Shown: positions 44,516-54,532, counted from the stretch's first letter. The stretch is 64,000 nt of DNA from CAITZA01 sp937915285 (GCA_036821825.1 DAISIV010000016.1:6609-70608); one strand, 5' to 3'. Numbers and translations: made by a program. Notes: generated from the sequence alone by a model not told the origin.

Positions 44516-45319
44516 TTAGGCCGTTCGGAATGAATGTCTACTTAGTGAAACCCTGGCGGTTCCCCGTTTCGAAGTGGCAAGGAAATCGGCGAATTTCATG
44601 GCTTCAGGCGTATCGGACATTTCTTTCCTGATCTTGTCCACAGCCTCGTCAACCTTCAGGGAGGATCTGAAAGCCAATTTAAAAGCATGCTTCAAAACCC
44701 TGATAGTGGCAGACGAGAAACCGTTTCTTCTCAGGCCAACTTCGTTGAGACCATAAACATAAATCCTGGCGCCACTTGCAAGAGTGTAAGGCGGAACATC
44801 CTTGGCGACACCTGATACACCGCCTACAAGGGCATATTCCCCTACTCTGACAAACTGGTGCACAGCTACTATTCCCCCGAGAATGGCTCTTTCCCCAATC
44901 TCGATATGGCCACCGAGGTGGGCGGAATTAGCCATGATCACGCCCTTACCGAGAACGCAGTCATGCGCTACATGGCAGTAAGCCATGAGGTAACAATCAT
45001 CCCCTATGACCGTTGTCTTCCTTCCTTTTATAGTACCCCGGTGGACGGTAACATACTCTCTGATGTTTACCCGGTCGCCGATCACTACAGTGGTGTCTTC
45101 CCCCCTGTAGGACAGGTCCTGAGGAGCTGCGCCAATTGAAGCGAATTGAGAAATTCTAACTCCAGATCCGATAGAGGTATGGCCTTCAACTACAACGTGA
45201 GGTCCTATTTCGCACCCTGCAGAAATGGTTACGTTTCCGCCGATTACAGAATAGGCCCCAATTGAGACGTCATCAGCTATCATCGCTCCAGGATGAATTA
45301 CCGCGGTTGGATGAATCAT
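44516..45319 (-). CDS. lpxA: UDP-N-acetylglucosamine acyltransferase
   Basis: 267 residues built of hexapeptide left-handed beta-helix repeats (IHPTAVIHPGAMIADDVSIG onwards). The catalytic His lies in CYLMAYCHVAHDCVLGKGV. ILGGIVAVHQFVRVGEYALVGG, the GLNEVGLRRNGFS loop and a helical C-terminus are all typical LpxA. It is the first acylation of lipid A synthesis. Its ATG overlaps the lpxD stop by 4 bases. fabZ, usually between lpxD and lpxA, is missing here. Confidence 0.96.
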   Translation of the reverse strand: MIHPTAVIHPGAMIADDVSIGAYSVIGGNVTISAGCEIGPHVVVEGHTSIGSGVRISQFASIGAAPQDLSYRGEDTTVVIGDRVNIREYVTVHRGTIKGRKTTVIGDDCYLMAYCHVAHDCVLGKGVIMANSAHLGGHIEIGERAILGGIVAVHQFVRVGEYALVGGVSGVAKDVPPYTLASGARIYVYGLNEVGLRRNGFSSATIRVLKHAFKLAFRSSLKVDEAVDKIRKEMSDTPEAMKFADFLATSKRGTARVSLSRHSFRTA

Positions 45320-46368
45320 GTTTTTTCCTTGGAATCTTTAATAACCAGCCGCTCTAACCTTCTAATTCTGTCGAGCAGATCCGGAAGCTTTTTAATGAGA
45401 GTCTGGACTCTGAGAAAAAGTTTGTGAGGCATGGCCGGCACTGACCCTGCCATGATGGCTCCGTCCGGCACATCCCTGTAGACACCGACTCGCGTGGCCA
45501 GAACTACCCTGTCTCCGACCTTTACGTGGTCTCTAATTCCGGCCTGGCCACCGGCCATGCAGTAAGCGCCAACGGATGAACTTCCTGCAATACCTACCTG
45601 GGACGCTAAAACGGTTCCAGGCCCAACAGTTACATTATGTGCGATCTGAACGAGGTTATCAATTTTTGCCGATCGACCTATCCTGGTTACACCGGCCAGA
45701 GCACGGTCTATAGCGCACAGAGCGCCGATTTCAACATCATCTTCGATCACTACCGAGCCGCTATGATATTTTTTGATTATTTCAGGGGCTCCCTGGGCAT
45801 TGACACCCTGGGCGTAACCGAATCCATCAGATCCGATCACGGTCCCGGAGTGAATTATAACCCTGCGCCCAATTTCCACATTCCAATACAACGTAACATT
45901 GGCCTCAATTACTGTGTCATCGCCAACTGAGCAATTATCGCCTATCACGACCCCGGAGCCAATGTTTACTCCCGAACCCAACCGGCAGTTTTCACCCAGT
46001 ACCGAGTATGCTCCGATCGAAACACCAGAGCCCAATTCACATGACTGCGGAATAACCGCCAGTGGAGAAACCACTCCTTTGGGCTTGTTATACCCGTAAA
46101 AGATTGATGTGAGGCGTGCAAACTCGGCCTCAGGCTTTGAAGATCGAATGAACGGCATGTCCGGCTCAGGCAGGCCAGTGGCTATGATCACAGCCCCTGC
46201 CCCGCTCCTGGACAGTTCAGGTAGAAACCGTTCATTCTCAACGTAAGTAATGTCATTTGATTGAGCGAACTCAAGCGGCTTAACCCCGAGAATATCGGGC
46301 CCAGGACATACTGAAGCCTGAAGTTTTAATATCCCGGCGATTTGCTCTAAAGAGTAAGACATGACCAC
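45316..46368 (-). CDS. lpxD: UDP-3-O-(3-hydroxyacyl)glucosamine N-acyltransferase
   Basis: 350 residues. The N-terminal uridine-binding domain includes VKPLEFAQSNDITYVEN. A long hexapeptide-repeat region follows, with VIGSDGFGYAQGVN and the catalytic His in IDNLVQIAHNVTVG. The C-terminal helix ends LLDRIRRLERLVIKD. It transfers the N-linked hydroxyacyl chain in lipid A synthesis. It is preceded by the ompH-like gene, the usual bamA-skp-lpxD order. Confidence 0.96.
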   Translation of the reverse strand: MVMSYSLEQIAGILKLQASVCPGPDILGVKPLEFAQSNDITYVENERFLPELSRSGAGAVIIATGLPEPDMPFIRSSKPEAEFARLTSIFYGYNKPKGVVSPLAVIPQSCELGSGVSIGAYSVLGENCRLGSGVNIGSGVVIGDNCSVGDDTVIEANVTLYWNVEIGRRVIIHSGTVIGSDGFGYAQGVNAQGAPEIIKKYHSGSVVIEDDVEIGALCAIDRALAGVTRIGRSAKIDNLVQIAHNVTVGPGTVLASQVGIAGSSSVGAYCMAGGQAGIRDHVKVGDRVVLATRVGVYRDVPDGAIMAGSVPAMPHKLFLRVQTLIKKLPDLLDRIRRLERLVIKDSKEKT

Positions 46369-46391
46369 ACCGCTGTATTGAGATAATCCTG

Positions 46392-46997
46392 TTAGCGAGC
46401 TGCCGGGGCCGGAGCCTTAGGCTTGGCGGGGGCTGCAGGCGGAGCAGACTGCTTGGGCTTTTCAGCGGCAGGCTTGCCAGCGGGCGCCCCATCGTAAATG
46501 CGGATGACTTCGTCCGTAATATCAAACGCATCATCGGCCGAAAGTATTGCCATGGAGTTTAGGACCATGCTGAGGTTCTTATGGGTGCGTATGTCGGATA
46601 TTATTTTGTTGATGTCTCTCATCATCAATTCCTGGGCAGCGCGGAATTCATTCTGAAGATCTGTTTCAGCCGCTTTCTGAGCTAACTTCAACTCCATTTC
46701 CTTGACACCCAGTTCCTTGATCTTGTCGTTGCGGGTTTCCTCTTTCAGCATGGGACCCTGTTTCTGGAGTTGTTCCTGGAGATTCACCAGCTCGTTCTTT
46801 TTTTTCTCGAGATCATTTCTCTTCACGTTGCTCATGTCCGTGAGTTTCTTTTGAAGGTCCTGAGCCTTTTTTGATTTGGCTTCAAGTTTCTGGAAATCTA
46901 CAAATGCGACGGTAAGCGCTTCTGCGTATACGGTGCTAGCGCAGAAAACAAATGCGGAAAATAGCGCTATAAGCGCCACTGTGAACGATCTTGCCAT
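46392..46997 (-). CDS. OmpH/Skp-family periplasmic chaperone
   Basis: 201 residues from ATG 46997, chosen because AAAGGAG lies at proper spacing; an upstream ATG at 47015 has none. A signal peptide ends near VYAEA. A long charged coiled coil (KKAQDLQKKLTDMSNVKRNDLEKKK and similar) is the Skp tentacle. The C-terminus is a low-complexity Ala/Pro/Lys tail (residues ~170-201) not found in E. coli Skp. It probably holds unfolded outer-membrane proteins for BamA, encoded next upstream. Confidence 0.9.
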   Translation of the reverse strand: MARSFTVALIALFSAFVFCASTVYAEALTVAFVDFQKLEAKSKKAQDLQKKLTDMSNVKRNDLEKKKNELVNLQEQLQKQGPMLKEETRNDKIKELGVKEMELKLAQKAAETDLQNEFRAAQELMMRDINKIISDIRTHKNLSMVLNSMAILSADDAFDITDEVIRIYDGAPAGKPAAEKPKQSAPPAAPAKPKAPAPAAR

Positions 46998-47219
46998 GAG
47001 TGAAGCTCCTTTCATAGGTCGAATTCTTGTAAATGGATACGTTTCATAATGGCTGAAAAAATTTGTCCTCGTCCTGATTATTTTTTAGGCGGGAGACTGA
47101 ATCAAACGGGGGAAGTAATATCAATGAACCTTGGAAATTGCAACAAGGTAGTGACATTATTCGGGTTCAAAACTTCTTTTGCCGAAAATTCATTCAACCA
47201 GACATAAATCTTGACATCA

Positions 47220-49883
47220 TCAAAATAATTGTCCCATTGCAAAAGCGAATGCGCCAGGCTCCTCCCCCTTGTTCGGATTTATTTTCCAGCCATACTCGAT
47301 TCTCAGAGGTCCCATTGGTGAGATCCATCTTACCCCCAAACCGACTCCGGCTTTAACGTCGCTCATGAACGGCCCCTGGGATACATTCCAAGAATTTCCG
47401 ATGTCGAAAAAAGTTACCCCATTAAGCTTCAGCCTGTCAATCAACGGGAAAAGGCATTCTATGTTTGAGAAAAGCGCCCTATCGCCACCAATAACATTAC
47501 CATACCTGTCTCTAGGCCCTACCTCTCCCTGTTTATATCCTCGAATACTCTGTATTCCCCCCAGCAGTATCCTTCGGTCGAATGGTATGGGGTCGGTACC
47601 AGCTTCCATGAGCATGGAACCATTTGCACGAAGTTTCAGGATTGCACGCCAGAAAAGGGACTGGTAGTAAATTGCCTCTGTGTAATAACTCGAAAAAGCG
47701 ACATCCCCACCCAAGCCAGAAAGCCTGGTCCCGATGGTAACTTTGGATCCCGCCGTAGGTATGACTGAATTGTTGCGCGTGTCCCTGCCTACGTTCATCG
47801 AGACGGAATTCTCTGATATGTTCAGATATTTCTGTGCCCTGGTATTGTATTGGGCGTAGTAAGAAACTATAGACCTGGCAAATATCTGTTCGAATCCGGA
47901 TAGTTTACTGGAATCTCTGGCAAATCCGGTACTCATGGTCCACAGGCCGTATAGAGGGTAAGACAAATGGACACTGAAACCGTCGCTATCCCTAAGATAG
48001 CTGGTTTCGTATTGCTGAGCCTTGTAACCGCGAAGACTACCGGTGAGTGGATAATCCATGATCCACGGATAGGTCAGCGAACCTTCGTAGTTGCTTCTTC
48101 TGCTGGAGAGGTTGGCTTTTGCGTTTGCCACCACTCCCATGCCCAGAAGGTTTCTTTCCTTGAGATCGATATTGCCCATGGCTCCATCTTGGGACGAATA
48201 TCCCAATCCGGCAGCTAATGACCCGGTCTTCTTTTCGATGACTTCCACTGTAACATTCATCATGTCAGGTCGTGATCCAGGTGAAGTCTTCAGTTTGACT
48301 GCCTCGAAAAAGTCCATACCTTCAAGGTTGCTCTTTGTGCCTTCGAAGCTGTCGGAATTGTAAATGTCCCCCTCACTTATCATGAGGGCTCTTCTGATGA
48401 TCTTGTCGCGTGTGCGGTCGTTTCCGGTTATGTCTACCCTTTCAATGGAGACCTTGTCTCCCTTGGTCACCTTGAAGGTTAGATCAACAAAATCATGTTC
48501 GTCGTTCATTTTCTGCATAGGCTCTACGTCAGCGTAAGCGTATCCCTGATTATTGTAGAGCTTGGTGAGGGTCTTGATATCCTCGGCCACGGCTGATCTC
48601 TTGAACCAGGTTTTGGGTTTGACCTGCAACTGTTCCAGAAGTTGTTCGGCAGGGGCAATGAGGTCCCCTTCAACTTCAATCTTGCGAACCTGAAAACGGT
48701 CGCCTTCACGTATGGGAAAGGTGACTTTAACAGAGCCATCAGTGATGTCTATTTTAGGGGCGCCGACCTGAACATTAATGAAACCGTTTTCCAAGTACGA
48801 GGCCAGTAGCCTCATGCGGTTTTCTTCAAGTTTTTCACGGGTAAAAGAACCCGATTCATCCAAAAACCAGAACCAGCTCTTTTCCTTAAGTGTAAGGGCT
48901 TTTTTGATGTCTTTCTCATCGAGTTTGGCTCGTCCGTCCAGGATTATCTCGGTGAGATAACTCTTCCTTCCCTCGTCGATCTTGAAGGTCAGTGTGGCTT
49001 CACTAGGGGAAAGTTCCTTGATCTCATAATCTACCTGGGGTTGGTAATAGCCTTCCTTCTCGTACATGGCCTTAATTTTTTCGATGTCGTTGCGGATCTT
49101 CTGAACGCTGGCGACAGAAAAAGATTTAGTGGTCAATGCGTCGAGAATTTCATCCTTGGAGAATATTTTTACCCCATCCAGTTCTATGTTCTTGATCGAT
49201 GGACGTTCTTTGAGGGTTATATAAAGATCCATTTTCCCATCAGCAGCCTCTTGGGCCTTGATTTGGACATCCTCAAAATATCCCATCGAGTAAATTTCGC
49301 GAATTTCATCCCCTATGGCTGATTTTCTAAAAGGAGCGCCGGATTTCATCTCAAGCTTGTTAAGAATGGCTTCACGCTGTATCCTTTTGTTCCCATCGAT
49401 TTTTATCTCGCCTACTTTTGGCCTGTTGAGAACTGTCGCCCCTATCTCGGCCGATATTTCCCTCATACGCCCCATTAGTTCGGCATTGTCTTTGGCATTG
49501 GCGGTGAACAACCTTGGCCTTTTACCGGCCTGTACAGGCATAACCGAGAGTTCGAGAGCCACGCCTTCGTCAAGCTGAGTGGCATTGCCCCAGATCACTG
49601 CCTGTGCGCCCATGCGCTCCGCAATTCTCACGAGCCGTTGGGGATCGACCCTCTTTTCCTGGACCGCAGTGGCAAACGGCATTCCTGAAATTACATCGAT
49701 GTCTCCCTCCCTTGAAAGCTCAGCTCCAAGGACACCAGCCATTTCATTGTTGAGTTGGTCGGCGCCTGTCTTGGCGACAACCTTAATGGGAAAGATCATC
49801 ACTTTCCTGATCTGGGCTTCCTGAGCTAGAGTCAGGGCAGGAAAACAAAGTATGCTAACTATAAGAGCTAATATTCTTATCAT
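47220..49883 (-). CDS. bamA: Outer membrane assembly factor BamA with extra N-terminal domain
   Basis: 887 residues. The signal peptide runs to ~20. Residues ~22-150 form an extra domain before the POTRAs (KVMIFPIKVVAKTGADQL, ERMGAQAVIWGNATQLDEG) resembling TolB-N/FlgO-type alpha-beta domains. Five POTRA domains follow, from VGEIKIDGNKRIQREAI. The Omp85 barrel contains the GDRALFSNIE and PMGPLRIEYGW motifs and ends with a terminal aromatic (GQLF). BamA inserts beta-barrel proteins into the outer membrane. Overlaps the lolD stop by 4 bases. Confidence 0.95.
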   Translation of the reverse strand: MIRILALIVSILCFPALTLAQEAQIRKVMIFPIKVVAKTGADQLNNEMAGVLGAELSREGDIDVISGMPFATAVQEKRVDPQRLVRIAERMGAQAVIWGNATQLDEGVALELSVMPVQAGKRPRLFTANAKDNAELMGRMREISAEIGATVLNRPKVGEIKIDGNKRIQREAILNKLEMKSGAPFRKSAIGDEIREIYSMGYFEDVQIKAQEAADGKMDLYITLKERPSIKNIELDGVKIFSKDEILDALTTKSFSVASVQKIRNDIEKIKAMYEKEGYYQPQVDYEIKELSPSEATLTFKIDEGRKSYLTEIILDGRAKLDEKDIKKALTLKEKSWFWFLDESGSFTREKLEENRMRLLASYLENGFINVQVGAPKIDITDGSVKVTFPIREGDRFQVRKIEVEGDLIAPAEQLLEQLQVKPKTWFKRSAVAEDIKTLTKLYNNQGYAYADVEPMQKMNDEHDFVDLTFKVTKGDKVSIERVDITGNDRTRDKIIRRALMISEGDIYNSDSFEGTKSNLEGMDFFEAVKLKTSPGSRPDMMNVTVEVIEKKTGSLAAGLGYSSQDGAMGNIDLKERNLLGMGVVANAKANLSSRRSNYEGSLTYPWIMDYPLTGSLRGYKAQQYETSYLRDSDGFSVHLSYPLYGLWTMSTGFARDSSKLSGFEQIFARSIVSYYAQYNTRAQKYLNISENSVSMNVGRDTRNNSVIPTAGSKVTIGTRLSGLGGDVAFSSYYTEAIYYQSLFWRAILKLRANGSMLMEAGTDPIPFDRRILLGGIQSIRGYKQGEVGPRDRYGNVIGGDRALFSNIECLFPLIDRLKLNGVTFFDIGNSWNVSQGPFMSDVKAGVGLGVRWISPMGPLRIEYGWKINPNKGEEPGAFAFAMGQLF

Positions 49884-50566
49884 TGAAGCTCCACCAGCCT
49901 GCCACCCTGAAGGGTTACCCTTCTGTCCATGGACATGGACAAAGATTCCTTGTGGGTAACCACGACGAGAGTAGTATTTCTGGAGTGATTCAATTTTCTC
50001 AGGAGATTCTCTATTTCATCACCTGTTTCCGGGTCGAGATTTCCGGTAGGCTCATCGGCCAATATGACCTCTGGCCCCATGATTAGGGATCGGGCAATGG
50101 CAACTCTTTGTTGTTCTCCACCAGAGAGTTCACCCGGTCTATGTCTGGCCCTGTGGCTCAAACCTACAGCGTCCAGAAGCTCCATTCCCTTACCCTTCAA
50201 AGACTTATAGCTTGCTCCAGATATCAATCCAGGCATCAGGACATTTTCTATAGCGCTAAATTCAGGCAGCAACTGAAAAAACTGAAAAACGAACCCAATT
50301 TTCTGATTTCTCAATTTTGCCATTTCCATCTCTGAGAATCGGGTTATATCTGTCCCATCAAAGAGTACATCGCCGTCCGTGGGTTTGTCCAGCAGACCCA
50401 TAATATGAAGTAAAGTGCTTTTCCCCACACCTGATGGACCGGTTATTGCCACGGACTCGCCTTTTTCCACTGCTAGGTCCAGCCCTCGAAGGACCTCCAC
50501 ATCACCACCCGGATGAGAGTAGAGCTTGTACAGGTTTATCAACTCGTACAAGGGCTGCCTATTCAT
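49880..50566 (-). CDS. lolD: Lipoprotein-releasing ABC transporter ATPase LolD
   Basis: 228 residues. Walker A GPSGVGKSTLLHIMG, Q-loop FVFQFFQLLPEFSA, signature LSGGEQQRVAIARSL, Walker B VILADEPTGNLD and H-loop VVVTHKE. It is of the MacB/LolD subfamily. With the permease directly upstream it extracts lipoproteins from the inner membrane for transfer to LolA. Its start overlaps the permease stop by 8 bases. Confidence 0.95.
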   Translation of the reverse strand: MNRQPLYELINLYKLYSHPGGDVEVLRGLDLAVEKGESVAITGPSGVGKSTLLHIMGLLDKPTDGDVLFDGTDITRFSEMEMAKLRNQKIGFVFQFFQLLPEFSAIENVLMPGLISGASYKSLKGKGMELLDAVGLSHRARHRPGELSGGEQQRVAIARSLIMGPEVILADEPTGNLDPETGDEIENLLRKLNHSRNTTLVVVTHKESLSMSMDRRVTLQGGRLVELQ

Positions 50567-51794
50567 AGCGCAACGCCTCCACCGGCTCGAGGCGGGCAGC
50601 CTTGAAGGACGGGTAAAGGGTGGCCAGGAAACAGATAGTCAACGCCACGCAGCATATGATTGCCACATCCAGGGTATTGATGGCTACAGGCAGAGTAGAG
50701 ATGGTATAAATCTCCTCTGGTAGTTCGATTACAGGATACCTAGCAAGCAGCGCAGCGCCACCGAGTCCTGCCAGCGCCCCGAGGAACGTCCCAGCAGAGC
50801 CTATGACCATGCCCTGGACGATGAAAATACGCATTATTCGGTCTGAAGTAGCCCCCAGTGACTTGAGTATCGCTATGTCCTTGCTTTTTTCCATTACGAG
50901 CATGATCAGCGATATTATTATGTTAAAGGCAGCCACCAGGACTATGAATGTGAGGATGATGAACATGGCAATTTTTTCAAGTTTCAGGGCGCTAAAGAGA
51001 TTCCGATACATATCCCGCCATGTCCTAGTCCAATAGGGCGCTCCCAGGCCGGCTTCGATTCTTGCAGCTAGTTTCGGAGCTATGTATATGTCCGTTAAAT
51101 TGACCTCAATGCCGGTGACGCCATCACCCATTTCAAAGAACTTCTGGGCTTCGACCAAATCCATATAAATCAGGTTCGAATCAAACTCATACATGCCGGA
51201 TTTAAAAATGCCGATAATTCTGAAATTCTGAACGCGTGGAATCGCTCCTATTGGCGTCCTTTTTCCCTGAGGCGATATGAGCTGGACTGAGTCGCCCACA
51301 CGCAACCCGCTTATCGAGGCCAGTTCCTTGCCGATGATCAAGCTTCCGAGCCCCTCATAAGAATAAGCAAGGTCGTTCACGGAGCCAGACTCAAGATATT
51401 TTGGCAGCGAGATAACTTCCCCGGCTGTCGCCGGGTCTATGCCTCTAACGATTACCCCCCGAACCTTCCCCTTCGAAGACATCATCGCCTGGCCATAAAT
51501 GTATGGTGTAACCGCTTTCACTCCGTCAAACACGGCCAAGCGATCCATCAATCCTTGCCAACCATTGAGTGAACGGCTGGAGTGATTCATTACAACCAGA
51601 TGCGAGACAGTCCCAAGTATCTTGTCCTTGAGATCACGTTCAAAGCCGTTCATGACCCCTAGAACGATAATAAGCGTCATGACGCCGAGCATCACACCCA
51701 ATACGCCAAAACCACTTATTACAGAAATAAAGGCCTGTTTACGCTTGGCTCTGAGATAGCGCAAACCTATTCTGATCTCGAGAGGTAACTTCAT
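50559..51794 (-). CDS. lolC: Lipoprotein-releasing ABC transporter permease LolC/LolE type
   Basis: 411 residues. RIGLRYLRAKRKQAFISVISGFGVLGVMLGV is the first membrane helix with the typical cytoplasmic start. The periplasmic MacB-PCD domain spans ~45-270. Three C-terminal helices include FIILTFIVLVAAFNIIISLIM and end at FKAARLEPVEALRYE. Only one permease is present, so it probably works as a homodimer (LolF-like) with LolD. Its ATG overlaps the lysS stop. Confidence 0.93.
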   Translation of the reverse strand: MKLPLEIRIGLRYLRAKRKQAFISVISGFGVLGVMLGVMTLIIVLGVMNGFERDLKDKILGTVSHLVVMNHSSRSLNGWQGLMDRLAVFDGVKAVTPYIYGQAMMSSKGKVRGVIVRGIDPATAGEVISLPKYLESGSVNDLAYSYEGLGSLIIGKELASISGLRVGDSVQLISPQGKRTPIGAIPRVQNFRIIGIFKSGMYEFDSNLIYMDLVEAQKFFEMGDGVTGIEVNLTDIYIAPKLAARIEAGLGAPYWTRTWRDMYRNLFSALKLEKIAMFIILTFIVLVAAFNIIISLIMLVMEKSKDIAILKSLGATSDRIMRIFIVQGMVIGSAGTFLGALAGLGGAALLARYPVIELPEEIYTISTLPVAINTLDVAIICCVALTICFLATLYPSFKAARLEPVEALRYE

Positions 51795-53302
51795 CCAAGC
51801 CCTTTTTCAGGTCTCATGTGGGGAAATAAAATGACCTCTCTGATTGATTGCGAGTTGGTGAGAAGCATCACCAGCCTGTCGATGCCAATGCCTTCGCCTG
51901 CTGCAGGTGGCATGCCGTATTCGAGCGCCCGGAGAAAATCCTCATCCAGGTAATGCGCTTCCTCATCACCTGCGTTCCTCGCCAGAACCTGCTGTTCGAA
52001 CCGGCTCCTCTGGTCAATGGGATCATTGAGTTCAGTAAAGGCGTTAGCCATTTCTCGTCCACAAATATACAACTCAAACCTGTCAGTTACGGTAGGGTCC
52101 TCATCATTCCTGCGGGCCAAAGGAGAAACATCAACCGGATACTTGTGTATGAAAACCGGTCCCCACAGTTTCTCTTCTACTACCTCATCAAAAACAGTCA
52201 TCCATAGTTTGCCCAGAGAATCTTCTTTCCCCACTTTGAGTCCCATTTCCACGGCCTTGATGAAGACAGCGTTCCAGTCATCTATCTCGCCTTCAGCAAG
52301 CGCTCCATAATTTATGAGGGCTTCCCTTACTGTCATCCTGTTCCAGGGTGGTGTCAAATCGACTTCAGTGTTTCCGTAAATGAATTTTGAGCCTCCGGTT
52401 ATCTCAATGGCCAGGGACGACAACATATCCTCTGTCAAACCCATGAGGTCTTCATAGGTTGCGTAAGCTTCATAAAATTCCAGCATTGTGAATTCAGGAT
52501 TGTGCTGGGTCGATATCCCTTCATTCCTGAAATTACGGTTGATTTCGAAAACCCTCTCAAAACCGCCCACTAGGAGTCTCTTTAAATAAAGCTCCGGCGC
52601 TATGCGCAGGTAAAGGCTTCGGTCCAGAGCATTATGATACGTTTCAAAGGGTTTTGCAGTAGCGCCTCCTGGAAGAGCCTGCATCATCGGGGTTTCAACT
52701 TCCAGAAAGCCACGATCAGTGAGAAAGTTTCTCAAAAAACTTATGATGCGGCTTCGGGTGACCACGATATCTCTTGATGACTGATTGACAATCAGGTCCA
52801 GGTATCGTTGACGATATCGTGTTTCAACGTCAGAAAGACCGTGCCACTTCTCAGGTAGAGGCCTTAACGCCTTAGTCAATAATATAAAACGCTCTACCAG
52901 AACACTCGTCTCACCAGTCCTGGTCTTGAACGGCTTACCCTCAACCCCTATAATATCGCCAATATCCAGCTTTTTGGCTATCTTATACTCTTCTACCCCT
53001 ACGGTGTCTCGTCCCAGGTAAATTTGAAAATCGCCGGTTAAATCCCTGATTCTCATGAAGGCAGCCTTACCCAACAGCCTTATGGCCATTATTCTGCCGG
53101 ACATCATTATTTTATTTTCAAGTGTTTGATTTTCACTCAGATAGTCGTAGCTTTCCCTGAAACTTTTTGAATCTGTTTGCGGCCTGAAGCCGGTAGCGTA
53201 AGGTGAAATGCCCTGCTCTGTTAACTCTTGTATTTTCTTGAGTCTGACCTCTGTGAGGGATGAAGCTTGAGTGTTTTTCGTATGTTGAGAGGAATCCGAC
53301 AA
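51791..53302 (-). CDS. lysS: Lysyl-tRNA synthetase, class II
   Basis: 503 residues. The N-terminal OB-fold anticodon-binding domain (MMSGRIMAIRLLGKAAFMRIRDLTG) is followed by the class II core. Motif 1 is FLEVETPMMQALPGGA, motif 2 is FEINRNFRNEGIS...HNPEFTMLEFYEAY, and motif 3 is GIGIDRLVMLL. It charges tRNA-Lys. It heads the lysS-lolC-lolD-bamA-ompH-lpx run, an arrangement common in this phylum. Confidence 0.97.
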   Translation of the reverse strand: MSDSSQHTKNTQASSLTEVRLKKIQELTEQGISPYATGFRPQTDSKSFRESYDYLSENQTLENKIMMSGRIMAIRLLGKAAFMRIRDLTGDFQIYLGRDTVGVEEYKIAKKLDIGDIIGVEGKPFKTRTGETSVLVERFILLTKALRPLPEKWHGLSDVETRYRQRYLDLIVNQSSRDIVVTRSRIISFLRNFLTDRGFLEVETPMMQALPGGATAKPFETYHNALDRSLYLRIAPELYLKRLLVGGFERVFEINRNFRNEGISTQHNPEFTMLEFYEAYATYEDLMGLTEDMLSSLAIEITGGSKFIYGNTEVDLTPPWNRMTVREALINYGALAEGEIDDWNAVFIKAVEMGLKVGKEDSLGKLWMTVFDEVVEEKLWGPVFIHKYPVDVSPLARRNDEDPTVTDRFELYICGREMANAFTELNDPIDQRSRFEQQVLARNAGDEEAHYLDEDFLRALEYGMPPAAGEGIGIDRLVMLLTNSQSIREVILFPHMRPEKGLG

Positions 53303-53413
53303 TTTGCTAATTCTCCTAAAAATTTACCTTAATTGAGCGAGCTTTTTACCTTTTTTGGACACAAAAGTCAAGACCGACAGGGAAACGGGTGTTTTTTCAC
53401 ATCAGTCGAGCGT

Positions 53414-54481
53414 TTATATCCATTTCTTCTTGCGAAAAAACATGATCATGGTCGCTGCAACGGTAATGGCTATTATAATTACCATTGGATACCCGTAACC
53501 CCATTTTAGTTCCGGCATGTTCTCAAAATTCATGCCGTACCAACCACACAGGAATGTTAAGGGTATGAAAATAGTAGATATTATGGTCAGGAATCTCATC
53601 GTCTCACTGAGCCGGTTATTAACACTGGAGAGGTAAATGTCTATCATCCCCGAAGTGATGTCCCTGAATGCTTCAACGGTGTCAATAGCGTGTATGGCAT
53701 GATCAAACAGGTCCCGAAGATATGGCCTCAACGACTCATTGATGAAAGGAGTGTCCCCGACTAACATCCTGCTGACCATCTCCCTCAATGGCCAGAGTGA
53801 CTTACGGATGAATATCAGGTCCGTCTTTAGCTGATGTATCGACCCTAGGGTTGTAGTGGTCGGCCTATAAACCAGCGCGTCCTCTATGTCCTCAATTTGA
53901 TCACCGATTTTTTCTAGGACAATAAAATAGTTGTCAACAATTACATCGAGGCAGGAGTATGTCAGATAATCTGACCCTCCTTCCCTCAACCTTGATTTAT
54001 TGACTTTGAGACGCTGAACAACCGAATCGAACATTGGCCGGTCCGAATCCCGGAATGTAATTACAAAATTCTCTCCCATTATTATGGAAACCTGCTCGGC
54101 CTCCGAGCGATCCTCACCGTCAATATACCTCAGGCTCCGAAGCACGATAAGCACGTAATCGCCAAAATCCTCAAGTTTGGGCCTCTGAGTGGAATTCAAT
54201 ATGTCTTCCACCGCCAGACCATGAATGTTAAATTTCCTGCCAACTGCCTCTATTGCGCCGGCATCAGCCAACCCCTTAACGTCAAGCCATGTAATTCTGC
54301 TGTCATCACAGTACTTGTCCAGAAGTTGAACATCAATCGACTCATGAATTTCAATTCTGACATTGTCGTATTGAAAACAGTCTATGCGTGTCGGAAACGA
54401 AGTATCCTCTCCAATGAAGACCAGGTCTCCCGGACCAGAGACCGGCCTGCGACGTTTGCTCCTCTTGCTTCTGGAATACAT
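53414..54481 (-). CDS. corA: CorA-type magnesium/cobalt transporter
   Basis: 355 residues from ATG 54481; the frame could extend to 54577, but the shorter start gives the usual length and leaves room for the divergent aroA promoter. The cytoplasmic alpha-beta funnel domain includes ITWLDVKGLADAGAIEAVGRKF. Two C-terminal membrane helices follow, the first ending in the ion-filter motif YGMNFENMP and the second followed by a basic tail (RKKKW). It forms a pentameric Mg2+ channel. The N-terminus is unusually basic (SRSKRSKRRRP). Confidence 0.92.
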   Translation of the reverse strand: MYSRSKRSKRRRPVSGPGDLVFIGEDTSFPTRIDCFQYDNVRIEIHESIDVQLLDKYCDDSRITWLDVKGLADAGAIEAVGRKFNIHGLAVEDILNSTQRPKLEDFGDYVLIVLRSLRYIDGEDRSEAEQVSIIMGENFVITFRDSDRPMFDSVVQRLKVNKSRLREGGSDYLTYSCLDVIVDNYFIVLEKIGDQIEDIEDALVYRPTTTTLGSIHQLKTDLIFIRKSLWPLREMVSRMLVGDTPFINESLRPYLRDLFDHAIHAIDTVEAFRDITSGMIDIYLSSVNNRLSETMRFLTIISTIFIPLTFLCGWYGMNFENMPELKWGYGYPMVIIIAITVAATMIMFFRKKKWI

Positions 54482-54532
54482 GACATCAGCCCCTGTAAAT
54501 ACATGCAAATACTTCTTGACAAATCCCCTGAA

